Shown here: positions 47,536-56,126 of the stretch, piece by piece | Numbering within the stretch: position 1 is the first letter of the stretch | Layout of the letters: each line of letters begins with the position of its first letter | Assembly: GCA_016716635.1 (NCBI GenBank) | Contig: JADJVZ010000014.1 | Location: forward strand, 124,001 to 188,000 | Origin: Micropruina sp. | GTDB taxonomy: Bacteria > Actinomycetota > Actinomycetes > Propionibacteriales > Propionibacteriaceae | Length of the DNA stretch: 64,000 nucleotides | Direction of reading: 5' to 3' | Notes under the pieces: generated by a model | What the model was told of the DNA's origin: nothing | The model's input: the letters and a program-made list of their open reading frames with translations, nothing else | Database searches by the model: none | Program-made: the position numbers and the translations under genes

Positions 47536-49686
47536 ATGCGCCTTTTCCGTCCCGGCACCGAACTGCGCCGCTTCCTGCGCTCCCCGATGAGTCGCGCCGC
47601 CCTCGTGGTCGCCGCCTGCATCCCGCTGCTCTACGGCGCTTTGTACCTCTGGGCGTTCTGGAACCCCACCAGTCACGTGGACCGGCTTCCCGTCGCCCTC
47701 GTCGTTCAGGACGCGGGCGCCACCGACTCCGCCGGCGCCAGCGTCACGGCCGGGACGAAGATCGCCGACGACCTCACCTCCAAGGGCACGGTCGCGTGGA
47801 TCCGCACGGACGCCGCCACCGCCAAGCAGGGCCTCGCGGCCGGCACTTACTACGCCGTGCTCACCATCCCCAGCCAGTTTTCGGCATCGGTCGTGACCGC
47901 GGGCACCGATCATCCCGTCAAAGCCCCGCTTGAGGTGGTGTACGACGACGCCAACGGGGTCACCGCGCGGACGATCGTCGCCTCCGTCATGCGCGAGGTC
48001 CGCACCGCGGTCTCGGACTCGATCGGCGAGCAGATGGTGAGCAAGGTGCTGGTGGGGGTCGCCGACCTTCGCACCGGTCTCGCGAAGGCCGCGGACGGTG
48101 CCACCACACTGGCCAGCGGCTCGGATACGGCAGCAGACGGCTCGGCGCAGCTGGTCGCGGGGACCACCACACTCGCGTCGGGTCTGCGCACCGCCGACTC
48201 GGGCGCCACTCAGCTGGCCGCGGGCGCCCAGCAGCTGGCGGACGGCACCACCGCGCTCGCGAACGGGCTGCCCGCGGCCCAGCAGGGCGCCGCCTCCCTG
48301 GCCAGCGGCGCGAAGAGCCTCGCCACCGGTGAGGCCGCGCTTGCCACCGGCCTCCACAGCGCCGCCACCCAGACCGCCACCCTCCCTGCCGCCACGACCC
48401 AGCTGGCGACCGGCTCGGCCCAGGTCGCGCAAGGCCTGACCACGCTGTCGGGGCAGCTCACCGCCTCCTCGGGGACCCTCGCCACCTCGACCTCGCAGCT
48501 TCGCGCTCTGCTCGCCTCGCAGTTGCCCCCCGGCTCCACGGCCCTGACGGCGTTCGACGCCTACACGACCCAGCTTTCCGGCTCGATGGGCAGCGTCTCG
48601 ACCGCCGTGACCAGCCTCTCGGCGGGCGCCACCGCGGTCGCGGCGGGCGACGCGAAACTGGCCGCCGCCGCGCCCAGCATCGCCTCGGGGCTGGCCGACG
48701 CCGCCGCGGGGGCCGACAAGCTCACCGCCGGAGCCGGGACGCTCGCCCAAGGCGCGGGGACCCTCGCCACGAAGTTGGGCGACGCCAGCACCGGGGCCAC
48801 CACCCTCGCGAACGGATCCGCCACCCTTGCGGCCAAGACCGGCGAGCTCGCTACCGGGATCGTCCAACTCGACGACGGAGCGGCCCAACTCGTCACCGGC
48901 GAGGCAAGCCTGAACGAGGGGCTCGGCAAGCTCGCCACGGGCTCCCACGAACTGGCCGACAAGCTGACCACCGCCGTGGCGGACGTCCCGGACCTGAGCA
49001 CCGCCCAGCAGGACGCGAACGCCACCGTGATGAGCGCCCCGGTGGCCCTCGACGCCTCGTATCTCAACCAAGCCCAAGGCGTGGGGGAGGGGATGGCGCC
49101 GTACTTCTCCGGGCTGGCCCTCTACGTCGGCGCCATGATCATGTGGATGCTGCTGCGCCCGGTGTCGCAGCGGCTGCTGGCCGCCCCCGTCCCTGCCAGC
49201 CGCGTGGTCGCCCAGAACGCCACCCCCGCCCTGGTTCTCGGCGCCGTGCAGACCGCACTCCTCACCGGCACGCTGGTGATCGGGCTGGGCCTGCGCCCCA
49301 ACCACCCGGTCGCGTTCGTGGGCTTTGCGCTGCTGGTGTCAGCGGCCTTCGTGACCCTGCAACAGGCACTCAACATCTGGTTCGGGCCCGCCGTCGGACG
49401 GCTGGCCACCTTGGTGTTGCTCATGCTGCAGCTGACGTCCGCGGGCGGCACGTATCCGGTGGTGACGTCCGACCCCTTCTTCCAGTGGCTGCACACGTTC
49501 ATGCCGATGTCCCAAGTGGTCAACGGGCTGCGCGAGGCCATCACGGGCGACCTGAACCCCCTGTTCTGGACGTCGGTTACCTTCCTCGGCGTCCTCACCC
49601 TGGCGAGCCTGGTGCTCTCGACGTGGGGGGCGGCGCGGGCCCGCACGTGGACGATCGTCCGCCTTCATCCCTCCATTTCACTGTGA
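47536..49686 (+). CDS. YhgE/Pip-family ABC-type membrane protein
   Basis: Encodes 716 residues (GGAGG 6 bases upstream). One N-terminal helix (~20-40) is followed by an extracytoplasmic region ~40-520. This contains an ABC2-like beta domain and then a long run of Ala/Gly/Thr-rich pseudo-repeats of the form xxLAxGxxxLAxG (~180-490), expected to be a long coiled or helical stalk. Five or six helices fill ~520-700. The family includes the phage-infection protein Pip and YhgE and is related to type VII-like secretion accessory and MMPL-type exporters; substrate unknown. It forms an operon with the degenerate ATPase and is followed by a TetR gene. Confidence 0.88.
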   Translation: MRLFRPGTELRRFLRSPMSRAALVVAACIPLLYGALYLWAFWNPTSHVDRLPVALVVQDAGATDSAGASVTAGTKIADDLTSKGTVAWIRTDAATAKQGLAAGTYYAVLTIPSQFSASVVTAGTDHPVKAPLEVVYDDANGVTARTIVASVMREVRTAVSDSIGEQMVSKVLVGVADLRTGLAKAADGATTLASGSDTAADGSAQLVAGTTTLASGLRTADSGATQLAAGAQQLADGTTALANGLPAAQQGAASLASGAKSLATGEAALATGLHSAATQTATLPAATTQLATGSAQVAQGLTTLSGQLTASSGTLATSTSQLRALLASQLPPGSTALTAFDAYTTQLSGSMGSVSTAVTSLSAGATAVAAGDAKLAAAAPSIASGLADAAAGADKLTAGAGTLAQGAGTLATKLGDASTGATTLANGSATLAAKTGELATGIVQLDDGAAQLVTGEASLNEGLGKLATGSHELADKLTTAVADVPDLSTAQQDANATVMSAPVALDASYLNQAQGVGEGMAPYFSGLALYVGAMIMWMLLRPVSQRLLAAPVPASRVVAQNATPALVLGAVQTALLTGTLVIGLGLRPNHPVAFVGFALLVSAAFVTLQQALNIWFGPAVGRLATLVLLMLQLTSAGGTYPVVTSDPFFQWLHTFMPMSQVVNGLREAITGDLNPLFWTSVTFLGVLTLASLVLSTWGAARARTWTIVRLHPSISL

Positions 49687-49693
49687 CCGCCGT

Positions 49694-49699
49694 TAGGCT
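49694..49699 (+). promoter_or_regulatory. -10 element TAGGCT for leaderless TetR gene
   Basis: TAGGCT is 7 bases before GTG 49707. The TetR gene therefore seems to have its own promoter within the 20-base gap behind the YhgE-like gene. Confidence 0.5.
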
Positions 49700-49706
49700 G
49701 GCGAGC

Positions 49707-50333
49707 GTGGAGCGCACCGATGGACGCACGGCGCGACGCGCCGCCTCGAAGGAGCGCATCCTCGCGGCCGCGGCAGAACTGTTCGCCGAGCGCGGCTACG
49801 GCTCCACCACCATGGACGAGGTCGCCGAGGCCGCGGGGGTTTCCAAAGGGACGATCTTCTACAACTACGCCACCAAAGCCGAACTGTGCACCAGCGTGAT
49901 CCAGGTCGCCGCAGAGGACATTGCCGACGACATGGCGTCCGCGGGCGAGGGCCTTGTCGGGTGGGAGGCGCTGCAGGCGATGGCCCTGTCCGCCATGCGC
50001 CGCATCGACGCCCAACCGGCACTCGCGCAGTTCCTGATGACCGAGCTGTTCCGCACCCATCGACCCTGGGCCGCCGAGTTGCCGGCCGTCCGCGACCGGC
50101 TGATCGCCCCCCTCATCAAGACCGTGATGGAGGTCGCCGAGGAGCGACGCGCGGCCGGTCTCATGAAACACGCGGATGCCTACCCGGGCAACGTCACCTC
50201 GGTCGCCGTGTCGCTGTTGGGCGCGCTGGTGACGGCCACGCTCGATCACCGGGCCTTCCCCGGCCGGACGCTCGAAGAGGTCCACAGCGGCCTGCAGGCG
50301 GCCATCTCGGGGGTGCGTCCGCCGACGCCCTGA
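49707..50333 (+). CDS. TetR-family transcriptional regulator
   Basis: Encodes 208 residues from GTG at 49707. The DNA-binding domain (~15-60) has SKERILAAAAELFAERGYG and the helix-turn-helix VAEAAGVSKGTIFYNYATKAEL. The ligand-binding part (~70-205) is not specific to a known group. It lies 20 bases after the YhgE-like gene and likely controls the ABC operon via the paired ACYGGTCRGT sites at 46747-46779. The frame extends upstream through the YhgE gene, but GTG with TAGGCT is the natural start. Confidence 0.9.
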   Translation: MERTDGRTARRAASKERILAAAAELFAERGYGSTTMDEVAEAAGVSKGTIFYNYATKAELCTSVIQVAAEDIADDMASAGEGLVGWEALQAMALSAMRRIDAQPALAQFLMTELFRTHRPWAAELPAVRDRLIAPLIKTVMEVAEERRAAGLMKHADAYPGNVTSVAVSLLGALVTATLDHRAFPGRTLEEVHSGLQAAISGVRPPTP

Positions 50334-50363
50334 TCACGGACGCCGGACGAAGACACGTCGGGG

Positions 50364-51584
50364 CTACGACAGGCCGTACGCCTTGTGGATCAGCCACACG
50401 GGATGCTCGACCTGGACGCCCGTGCCCTTGCGGATCTGCCAGCGGCACGTCTCGGTGTCGCACACGGCGAGCCCCTCATTCGTGGCTTTCACCATGTCGA
50501 ACAGCGGCTTGCCGACGGCCTGCGCGATCTCGTACTTCTCCTTCTTGAGGCCGTAGGTGCCTGCGATGCCGCAGCAGTTGGCGCCCGACTCGACGACCGT
50601 GAGGCCCGGGATCAACTCCAGCAGCGGGATCACCGGCAGGCCCATGCCCTGGCTCTTTAGCTGGCAGGGGGCGTGATAGGGCACGACCTGTTCGATGCGC
50701 TGGAAGTCCTCGGGCAACTCGCCCTGATCGTGCAGCTCCAGGAGGAACTCCGAGATGTCGCGGATGCGCGTGCCGACGTCCTTAAGGCGGCTGTCGTCCA
50801 CGCCCATGATCTCGTGGGCTTCGTGTTTGAGCATGCCCGTGCATGAACCGGACGAGGAGATGATCGTCAGGTCCTTGCCCGCCGACGTCAGCTCGTCGCA
50901 CAGCTTCAAGACGGCCTTGGTCGCCGTGTCGAACAGCCCGTTGGACTGCTGAGCGAGACCGCAACAGCCCTGCTTCGGGACCAGAACCTCGTAGCCGATG
51001 TGCTCCAGCACCTCGACGCTCTTGATGGAGGTCTCGACCTCGAAGTACTCCCCGGCGCAGCCGTGGAAGAACACGAGGGCGCCGCGAGGGGCGGGGGTCG
51101 TCCGCTTCGGACGCTTGTTGAACCAGGCCTCGAACGTGCGTCCGTTGGCCACCGGCATCGGGGCGTCCTCGTGGATGCCGACGATCGCCTGGACGATCTT
51201 GCGCAGCGGCTTGATGCGCAGCGCGCCGTTGGCCAGGGGCGCCACGGGGGTCATCAGAGCGCCCATGACGGTCGTCCGCGAGACCAACTGGTCGCGCAGT
51301 GGCATGTGGTCTTCCTTCATGACCGCGCGGGCCTGAGCGTTGAGCTCGGCAATCTGGACGCCCTGTGGGCAGCTCAGCGTGCAGATGCCGCAGCCGGAGC
51401 AGTAATCGAGCGAATGGTCAACCGATTCGCCATTGCGGAAGCGTTCGGCCTGCGGCCCGATGTACTTCGGCCCGGGGAACTTCGAGGTGACCGCCATGAC
51501 CGGGCACTGCGTCTCGCAGATCGTGCACTTCACGCAGTTGTCGAGGCTCGCGCGCGTCACCGCCAGATGTGCGAAGTCGTTCAT
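50364..51584 (-). CDS. glpC: Anaerobic glycerol-3-phosphate dehydrogenase subunit C
   Basis: Encodes 406 residues. Two 4Fe-4S motifs, CVKCTICETQCP (~17-28) and CSGCGICTLSCP (~62-73), precede two CCG-type domains (HGCAGEYFEV ... KQGCCGLAQQ and HAPCQLKSQG ... GANCCGIAGTYG). It passes electrons from GlpAB to menaquinone at the membrane. ATG 51584 overlaps the glpB stop by 4 bases. It ends 30 bases from the convergent TetR gene. Confidence 0.95.
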   Translation of the reverse strand: MNDFAHLAVTRASLDNCVKCTICETQCPVMAVTSKFPGPKYIGPQAERFRNGESVDHSLDYCSGCGICTLSCPQGVQIAELNAQARAVMKEDHMPLRDQLVSRTTVMGALMTPVAPLANGALRIKPLRKIVQAIVGIHEDAPMPVANGRTFEAWFNKRPKRTTPAPRGALVFFHGCAGEYFEVETSIKSVEVLEHIGYEVLVPKQGCCGLAQQSNGLFDTATKAVLKLCDELTSAGKDLTIISSSGSCTGMLKHEAHEIMGVDDSRLKDVGTRIRDISEFLLELHDQGELPEDFQRIEQVVPYHAPCQLKSQGMGLPVIPLLELIPGLTVVESGANCCGIAGTYGLKKEKYEIAQAVGKPLFDMVKATNEGLAVCDTETCRWQIRKGTGVQVEHPVWLIHKAYGLS

Positions 51585-52828
51585 GCCCGCCCTCCCAGGA
51601 TCGAATCGGCGGCGATCACAGCGCTGGCCGCCGCGATGCCATCACCGGATAGTTCTTGCCAGCGCTGCGCCCCCGCGAGGACGCCGCCCGCCGCGCGCAG
51701 GTTGGCGTACACCACGCGATCGCCGTCCAGCACTCGCATCGAGGAGTCGACCGCAACACCAGCGGCGAACACCGGCTGGGCCGCCCCCCAGTAGTCGCCG
51801 TGGATCAGCGGGGCGTCCAGCCCCACCAGGGGCAGGCCGAAGATCGTGTCGGTCACGACGCCATAGCTGTCCATGTCGAGCGCGCCGCTTTCGAAGCCGC
51901 CCGCCGCGAGCACGAAGGCATCGGCGGCGATGACAACCTGGCGTCCGGCCTCGCCCAGGGTCACCGAGCGCAGGACGTCGCCGTCGGCCGCGAAGCCCAC
52001 GACCTTGGAGCCGAGGATGAACCGCGCCCGGGCAGCCTTGAGGCCATTCGTGAGCGTTTCATTGAGGCGCATGCCGGGCACCGAGGGTGGTGGCAGCGGG
52101 ATCTCGAAGATCGGGTGACCGATGAGGTCTTGCAGCGCCCGCCAGGCGTTGCGGTCTTTCAGGCCGAGGATGCCGGGGAGGCCGACGCTCTCCCCCGGTT
52201 CCACCAGCGGCTTCACCGCGGCGGCGAACCGGGCACGGAAGGCCGGATCGTCCAGCGCCCGCGCGTAGGTGAGCCCGGACGAATCGACCTCGTGGTCGCG
52301 GCCAGGGAGGTCGAAACTCGCCGGACGGGCGTCCAACCGGCCCCCGTCGGGGAGGTCGGTGCGGGCGAGGTTGCCGGCGATGAGCGCGGGATGGAAGTCC
52401 TTGAGCTGCTTGGGTCCGACGATGACGAATCGCGCCCCGCGGACGCACTGCCCGCCCAGCATCGACGGCTGCGCCAGCGCGGTCGGACGCACGGCGCCCA
52501 CGGCCGTGGGCAGCCACACGTTCTGGGCGGCTTCGCCGGCGAGCAGATCGTCGACCACCACGTCGGTGAGATAGCCGAGGGCGGTGGCCACGGCCTCGGC
52601 GCCGATGGTCCGATAGGGATGCTCGGCGGGTAAGGAAGCCAGGGACTCCAGCGGACGCTCGACCCGCCCGGGGGCGTACCCGAGCACATCGATCGTGCCC
52701 TGCGAGAGCTGCAAGCCACCGAGCCCCTTGGTGACCAAAGTCACCCGGGCGCCTCCGGCCATGAGTCGGTGGGCGGCAGTGAGCCCGGCCAGGCCGGAAC
52801 CGATGACGACGACATGGGGGGTACTCAC
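51581..52828 (-). CDS. glpB: Anaerobic glycerol-3-phosphate dehydrogenase subunit B
   Basis: Encodes 415 residues. The FAD/FMN dinucleotide fold VVVIGSGLAGLTAAHRLMAGG (first 20 residues as landmark) starts the protein, and LVTKGLGGLQLSQGTIDVLG is the GlpB signature. FVLAAGGFESGALDMDSYG closes the flavin site. GlpB is the flavoprotein linking GlpA and GlpC. Overlaps by 4 bases with glpA and glpC show tight translational coupling. Confidence 0.95.
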   Translation of the reverse strand: MSTPHVVVIGSGLAGLTAAHRLMAGGARVTLVTKGLGGLQLSQGTIDVLGYAPGRVERPLESLASLPAEHPYRTIGAEAVATALGYLTDVVVDDLLAGEAAQNVWLPTAVGAVRPTALAQPSMLGGQCVRGARFVIVGPKQLKDFHPALIAGNLARTDLPDGGRLDARPASFDLPGRDHEVDSSGLTYARALDDPAFRARFAAAVKPLVEPGESVGLPGILGLKDRNAWRALQDLIGHPIFEIPLPPPSVPGMRLNETLTNGLKAARARFILGSKVVGFAADGDVLRSVTLGEAGRQVVIAADAFVLAAGGFESGALDMDSYGVVTDTIFGLPLVGLDAPLIHGDYWGAAQPVFAAGVAVDSSMRVLDGDRVVYANLRAAGGVLAGAQRWQELSGDGIAAASAVIAADSILGGRA

Positions 52829-54402
52829 AGCGCCACCTCTTGAGTGGATTCGGGCAGGTGATCAATGTTCAACGTGGAGTGGAACATCCAGTTATCGAGG
52901 GCGGTCTGGCGCAGTTGTTCGCCGTGCAAGATCGGCCACAGGCCGATCCAGCGGTTCTTGAGGAACAAGCGCAGCAGTTCCGTGGCGCGGTCGATGTCGA
53001 TGTGGCCGGTCTCGAGCGCCACGCCGGTGGCGCGCATGCTGCAGAAGCCGCCCTGACAAGGCCCCATGCCCAGGCGAAGCTGGCGGCGCAGGTCGTCGAA
53101 CGAACCGCGCGGCTGCTCGTCCAAGGCCTCGACGAACATCTTCTTGGTCATGAGCTCGCACTCGCAAAGCACCTGGTCGTCCAGGCGGTCGTGCTCGCGT
53201 TCACCGAGGCGGTGCGTGACCAGGTAGTTCGCGCCGGACTCAGACTTGGGCACCGCTTCGTCGGCCGTCCGGCACGGACGCGGGTCGCCCAGCTGCTCGC
53301 ACATCTGGTCGACCACGTGCTCGGCCATGAGCCGATAGGTGGTCAGCTTGCCGCCGGTGATGGTCAGTAGTCCCTTCACGCCATCGCGCTCGGCATGGTC
53401 GAGCACCGACATGCCGCGGCTCATATGCCGGGTGTCGGTGGCCGACACGCGGGCGTCCTTGACCAACGGACGGGCCCCGGCCCAGGCGTGGACGGCCCGG
53501 GCCTCGCGGAAGCCGGGGACGAGCAGGTCGCCGTCGTCCAGCATCTTTTGGACCTCGTCGCGCGGGATCGACAGGTGATCGGGATCGTCGGCCTTCACGT
53601 CGGTGGTGCCAATGATGCAGACCGTGTGCACCGGGACGATGATGTCGCCGTCGGCGGGGTACACGCAGCGGTTGACCACGTGGTTCACCAGCCGGTGATT
53701 CATCGCGATCATGATGCCGCGACCCGGGACGACCTCCACGTCGGGGCAGTCGGCCATGGCCGCGATGCGTCCGGACCAGGCACCTGCCGCGTTGATGACG
53801 AAGCCTGCCTCGATGGCCACGTCCTCGCCGGTCTTGCGGTCGACGCAATGAACGGCCTTGACCGCCCCGTCGGCGGTGTCGATCTTGACCACCTCGTGGT
53901 AGGTCAGGATCTGGGCGCCGTAGTTCTTCGCCGAGTTCGCCGCACCCCAGACCATTTGCCAGCCGTCGACCGAACCGTCCTGGACTGCGAACGCCCGCTG
54001 AATGCCGGGGTTCAGGCGCGGCTCGCGCTTGAAGGCCTCGGCGAGGGAGATCTCCTCGACCGGCACTTTGGTGTCGATGGCACCGCGCAGGAAGCGGTCG
54101 GAGAACTCCAGATCGTCGGCGGGGGTGACCACGAACAGCCCGCCCGTGCGCTCCACGGCGTCGGCGTGGATGCGCGTGACGATGGCGTTCTCTTCGGCGC
54201 ACTCGGTGGCGGAGCGGGGATCGCTCACCACGTAGCGGCCACCCGAGTGCAGTAGGCCGTGGTAGCGGCCGGTCGTGCCTTGGGCTAGGTCGGCGCGGTC
54301 GACAAGGATCGCGGAGTAGCCGCGCATCGCAACATCGCGTACCACCCCCGCGCCGGTCGCTCCACCGCCAATGACAACAACGTCAGCTGACAGTCGTCTC
54401 AT
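52825..54402 (-). CDS. glpA: Anaerobic glycerol-3-phosphate dehydrogenase subunit A
   Basis: Encodes 525 residues (GAGGTG 4 bases upstream). VVVIGGGATGAGVVRDVAMR is the FAD-binding motif, followed by GTTGRYHGLLHSGGRYV, the glycerol-3-phosphate dehydrogenase signature. The C-terminal BFD-like segment has CECE and MGPCQGGFC, the Cys set for a 2Fe-2S cluster. It oxidises glycerol-3-phosphate to dihydroxyacetone phosphate under anaerobic conditions. The leader carries several inverted repeats. No glpK or glpF is in the window. Confidence 0.96.
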   Translation of the reverse strand: MRRLSADVVVIGGGATGAGVVRDVAMRGYSAILVDRADLAQGTTGRYHGLLHSGGRYVVSDPRSATECAEENAIVTRIHADAVERTGGLFVVTPADDLEFSDRFLRGAIDTKVPVEEISLAEAFKREPRLNPGIQRAFAVQDGSVDGWQMVWGAANSAKNYGAQILTYHEVVKIDTADGAVKAVHCVDRKTGEDVAIEAGFVINAAGAWSGRIAAMADCPDVEVVPGRGIMIAMNHRLVNHVVNRCVYPADGDIIVPVHTVCIIGTTDVKADDPDHLSIPRDEVQKMLDDGDLLVPGFREARAVHAWAGARPLVKDARVSATDTRHMSRGMSVLDHAERDGVKGLLTITGGKLTTYRLMAEHVVDQMCEQLGDPRPCRTADEAVPKSESGANYLVTHRLGEREHDRLDDQVLCECELMTKKMFVEALDEQPRGSFDDLRRQLRLGMGPCQGGFCSMRATGVALETGHIDIDRATELLRLFLKNRWIGLWPILHGEQLRQTALDNWMFHSTLNIDHLPESTQEVAL

Positions 54403-54423
54403 GGATCACCTCGTCGTACTCCT

Positions 54424-54447
54424 GGGATTCGCCTCAGGCTAAATCCC
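54424..54447. promoter_or_regulatory. Palindrome just upstream of glpA, candidate operator
   Basis: GGGATT and AATCCC flank an inner GCCT-C-AGGC, giving a nearly perfect 24-base palindrome centred at 54435, 22 bases before the glpA start. It could be an operator for a glycerol regulator or a leader hairpin. Confidence 0.45.
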
Positions 54448-54453
54448 CTACCC

Positions 54454-54477
54454 GGGCCGGGGAAACACCTCCGGCCC
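54454..54477 (-). other. GC hairpin in the glpA leader
   Basis: GGGCCGG and CCGGCCC (7-bp arms, 10-base loop) lie 52-75 bases upstream of glpA. Likely an mRNA stem-loop if transcription starts upstream of it. Confidence 0.35.
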
Positions 54478-54510
54478 CGACGCGGAAAAGGTGCACCCCC
54501 CTGCGGAAGG

Positions 54511-54549
54511 GCTGAACATCCGTCCACGGGGGCTGCACGAACGTTCAGC
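54511..54549. promoter_or_regulatory. Spaced inverted repeat between the flavodoxin gene and glpA
   Basis: GCTGAACATCCGT and ACGAACGTTCAGC pair at 11 of 13 positions over a 13-base spacer; the right arm contains the perfect 8-mer GAACGTTC. Position fits either a distal glpA operator or the 3' end of the flavodoxin transcript. No T-tract. Confidence 0.4.
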
Positions 54550-54612
54550 GACGTGGCGTGCCGTCACTCAGGCCCCAGAGGGGCCCCACCAGGGCCGGCC
54601 GGTGGACGCACC

Positions 54613-55107
54613 TCAGCGGACGGGTGACGCCTTGGCCACGAGATCGCGACCCCACCCCTCTGCCCGTGCCAACTCGCCGTCCGCCAGGACCGGCGGCGAT
54701 CCGGCGACCCGAAAGCTTTGTCGGTCCACGATCGTCGCGCCCAGTCGCCGAGCGCGCTGGACGATCTGCTTGGCCGCCGAACCCGAGAAGACGCTCGGGA
54801 CGGCCGTGTCGAACGAGGCCACATTGCGGCGATCGAACCGCCCGAGGGACGCGAGCCATTCGGCAACTCCGCAAGCGGGCACCTCGGCGCCCTGGCTGGC
54901 GGCGATCTCCCGCGATTTGGGCGTCGGCAGGCCGAGGTTGTGGGTTGGCGCCCCGACCAGCACCAGGTCGGCGCCGGCGGGATTCGGCGCGTGGTCTGCC
55001 GCGACCAGTTCAACCTCGGCGGACGCGCCTCGGAGACCGGCGGCGATGGCCTGCGCGACCGCCGCCGTGTTGCCGAACATCGACTCGACCACCAAGAGAA
55101 CTTTCAT
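54613..55107 (-). CDS. Flavodoxin-family protein
   Basis: Encodes 164 residues. VVESMFGNTAAVAQAIAAGL is the flavodoxin phosphate loop, and LVLVGAPTHNLGLPTPKSR is the 50s-loop region that stacks on FMN. A C-terminal stretch (~120-160) has GATIVDRQSFRV. Members of this short branch are uncharacterised FMN carriers or oxidoreductase partners. It is divergent from the TetR gene at 55236 and shares the 23-bp palindrome in between, so TetR control is likely. Confidence 0.85.
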   Translation of the reverse strand: MKVLLVVESMFGNTAAVAQAIAAGLRGASAEVELVAADHAPNPAGADLVLVGAPTHNLGLPTPKSREIAASQGAEVPACGVAEWLASLGRFDRRNVASFDTAVPSVFSGSAAKQIVQRARRLGATIVDRQSFRVAGSPPVLADGELARAEGWGRDLVAKASPVR

Positions 55108-55190
55108 GGGGCACCTTCTTCGTTTGAGGAATCGCGGGATCAGCGTCGCGTGCTGCCAGGAGGCAGATCGCGGTGGCTACCCTCGTTCAC

Positions 55191-55213
55191 ACTTGGTACT
55201 TCAAGTACCAAGT
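55191..55213. promoter_or_regulatory. Perfect 23-bp palindromic operator
   Basis: Arms ACTTGGTACTT (55191-55201) and AAGTACCAAGT (55203-55213) are perfect inverse complements around one central C. It lies 22 bases before the TetR start and 84 bases before the divergent flavodoxin start. This has the size and symmetry of a TetR dimer or double-dimer site. Confidence 0.75.
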
Positions 55214-55235
55214 ATCTTTCTGTCACACTAGTGGC

Positions 55236-56126
55236 GTGTCCGATCCTCTGCAACTCCAGCGGAACCCCCGTCGCCGTCCGCGATTGTCCGACGCCGACAC
55301 CGAAGGCCGAATGCTGGCAGCCGGCGAGCGCCTCATCGCAACCCAAGGCCTGTCGCTGTCGCTCGAGCACCTGCGCATGGAGGAGCTGATCACGGACGCG
55401 GGGGTCTCGCGGACGTCGTCCTACCGGCGCTGGCCCACCAAGGACCTGTACGCCGCGGACCTGCTACTCCACGTCGCGGAACACACTCAACTCACCGACG
55501 ACCTCACGGTGTATCTCGACGCGACGAGCCGCTTGGCCCCGGACCTGGTCACGGGGATCACCACCCCACAAGGGCGCCGCGACCTCATCGTCGAACTGAT
55601 GCGCCTCATCACGGCGGCCGACTTCACCCTCGCCTTGGCGTCCAGCACCTGGCGCGGCTTCGTGATGCTACGCGCGGCCCACGGCGGGCTGCCGGACGGT
55701 ACCCTGCGGGCCCGGGTCGCAGCAGCCCTGAGTGCGACCGAACGCGGCTTCCAATCTCGCCGAGAAGCGGCACTGCGGGCCGCGGCTGGCCTCATGGGCT
55801 ACCGACTCCGGGACGCGAGTTCGGTCGATTGGCCCGACCTTGCGCTGCTGACGAGCGCCTCGTTTACGGGGCTGTTGATCCAGGCCTATTCCGATCCGGA
55901 CGCGGTGCTGGGCGAATCCACCCGCACCGCCTTCGGCTCAACCCGTGCGGCGCCGTGGAGCGCCGCCACGCTGGCCCAGGCGTTTCTCTTCTTCGGAGCG
56001 GCCGAACCAGATCCCGCCGTTGCCTGGGACGACGAGCGCCTCGCCACCACCGGCGCCGCGCTGGGCGACCTCAGAGCAACCTTGGGGGCCCTGTGGGTTG
56101 CCGACGAGCAGCGACAAAGGAGCTAG
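55236..56126 (+). CDS. TetR-like transcriptional regulator
   Basis: Encodes 296 residues, longer than typical TetR (about 200). From GTG at 55236 (VSDPLQLQRNP), the DNA-binding part (~15-65) has GRMLAAGERLIATQGLSLS and ELITDAGVSRTSSYRRWPTK as the helix-turn-helix. The remaining ~230 residues are an Ala-rich helical domain with no specific match. An upstream ATG at 55173 would place the palindrome inside the gene and is rejected. Its stop TAG shares CTAG with the stop of the convergent VOC gene. Confidence 0.82.
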   Translation: MSDPLQLQRNPRRRPRLSDADTEGRMLAAGERLIATQGLSLSLEHLRMEELITDAGVSRTSSYRRWPTKDLYAADLLLHVAEHTQLTDDLTVYLDATSRLAPDLVTGITTPQGRRDLIVELMRLITAADFTLALASSTWRGFVMLRAAHGGLPDGTLRARVAAALSATERGFQSRREAALRAAAGLMGYRLRDASSVDWPDLALLTSASFTGLLIQAYSDPDAVLGESTRTAFGSTRAAPWSAATLAQAFLFFGAAEPDPAVAWDDERLATTGAALGDLRATLGALWVADEQRQRS

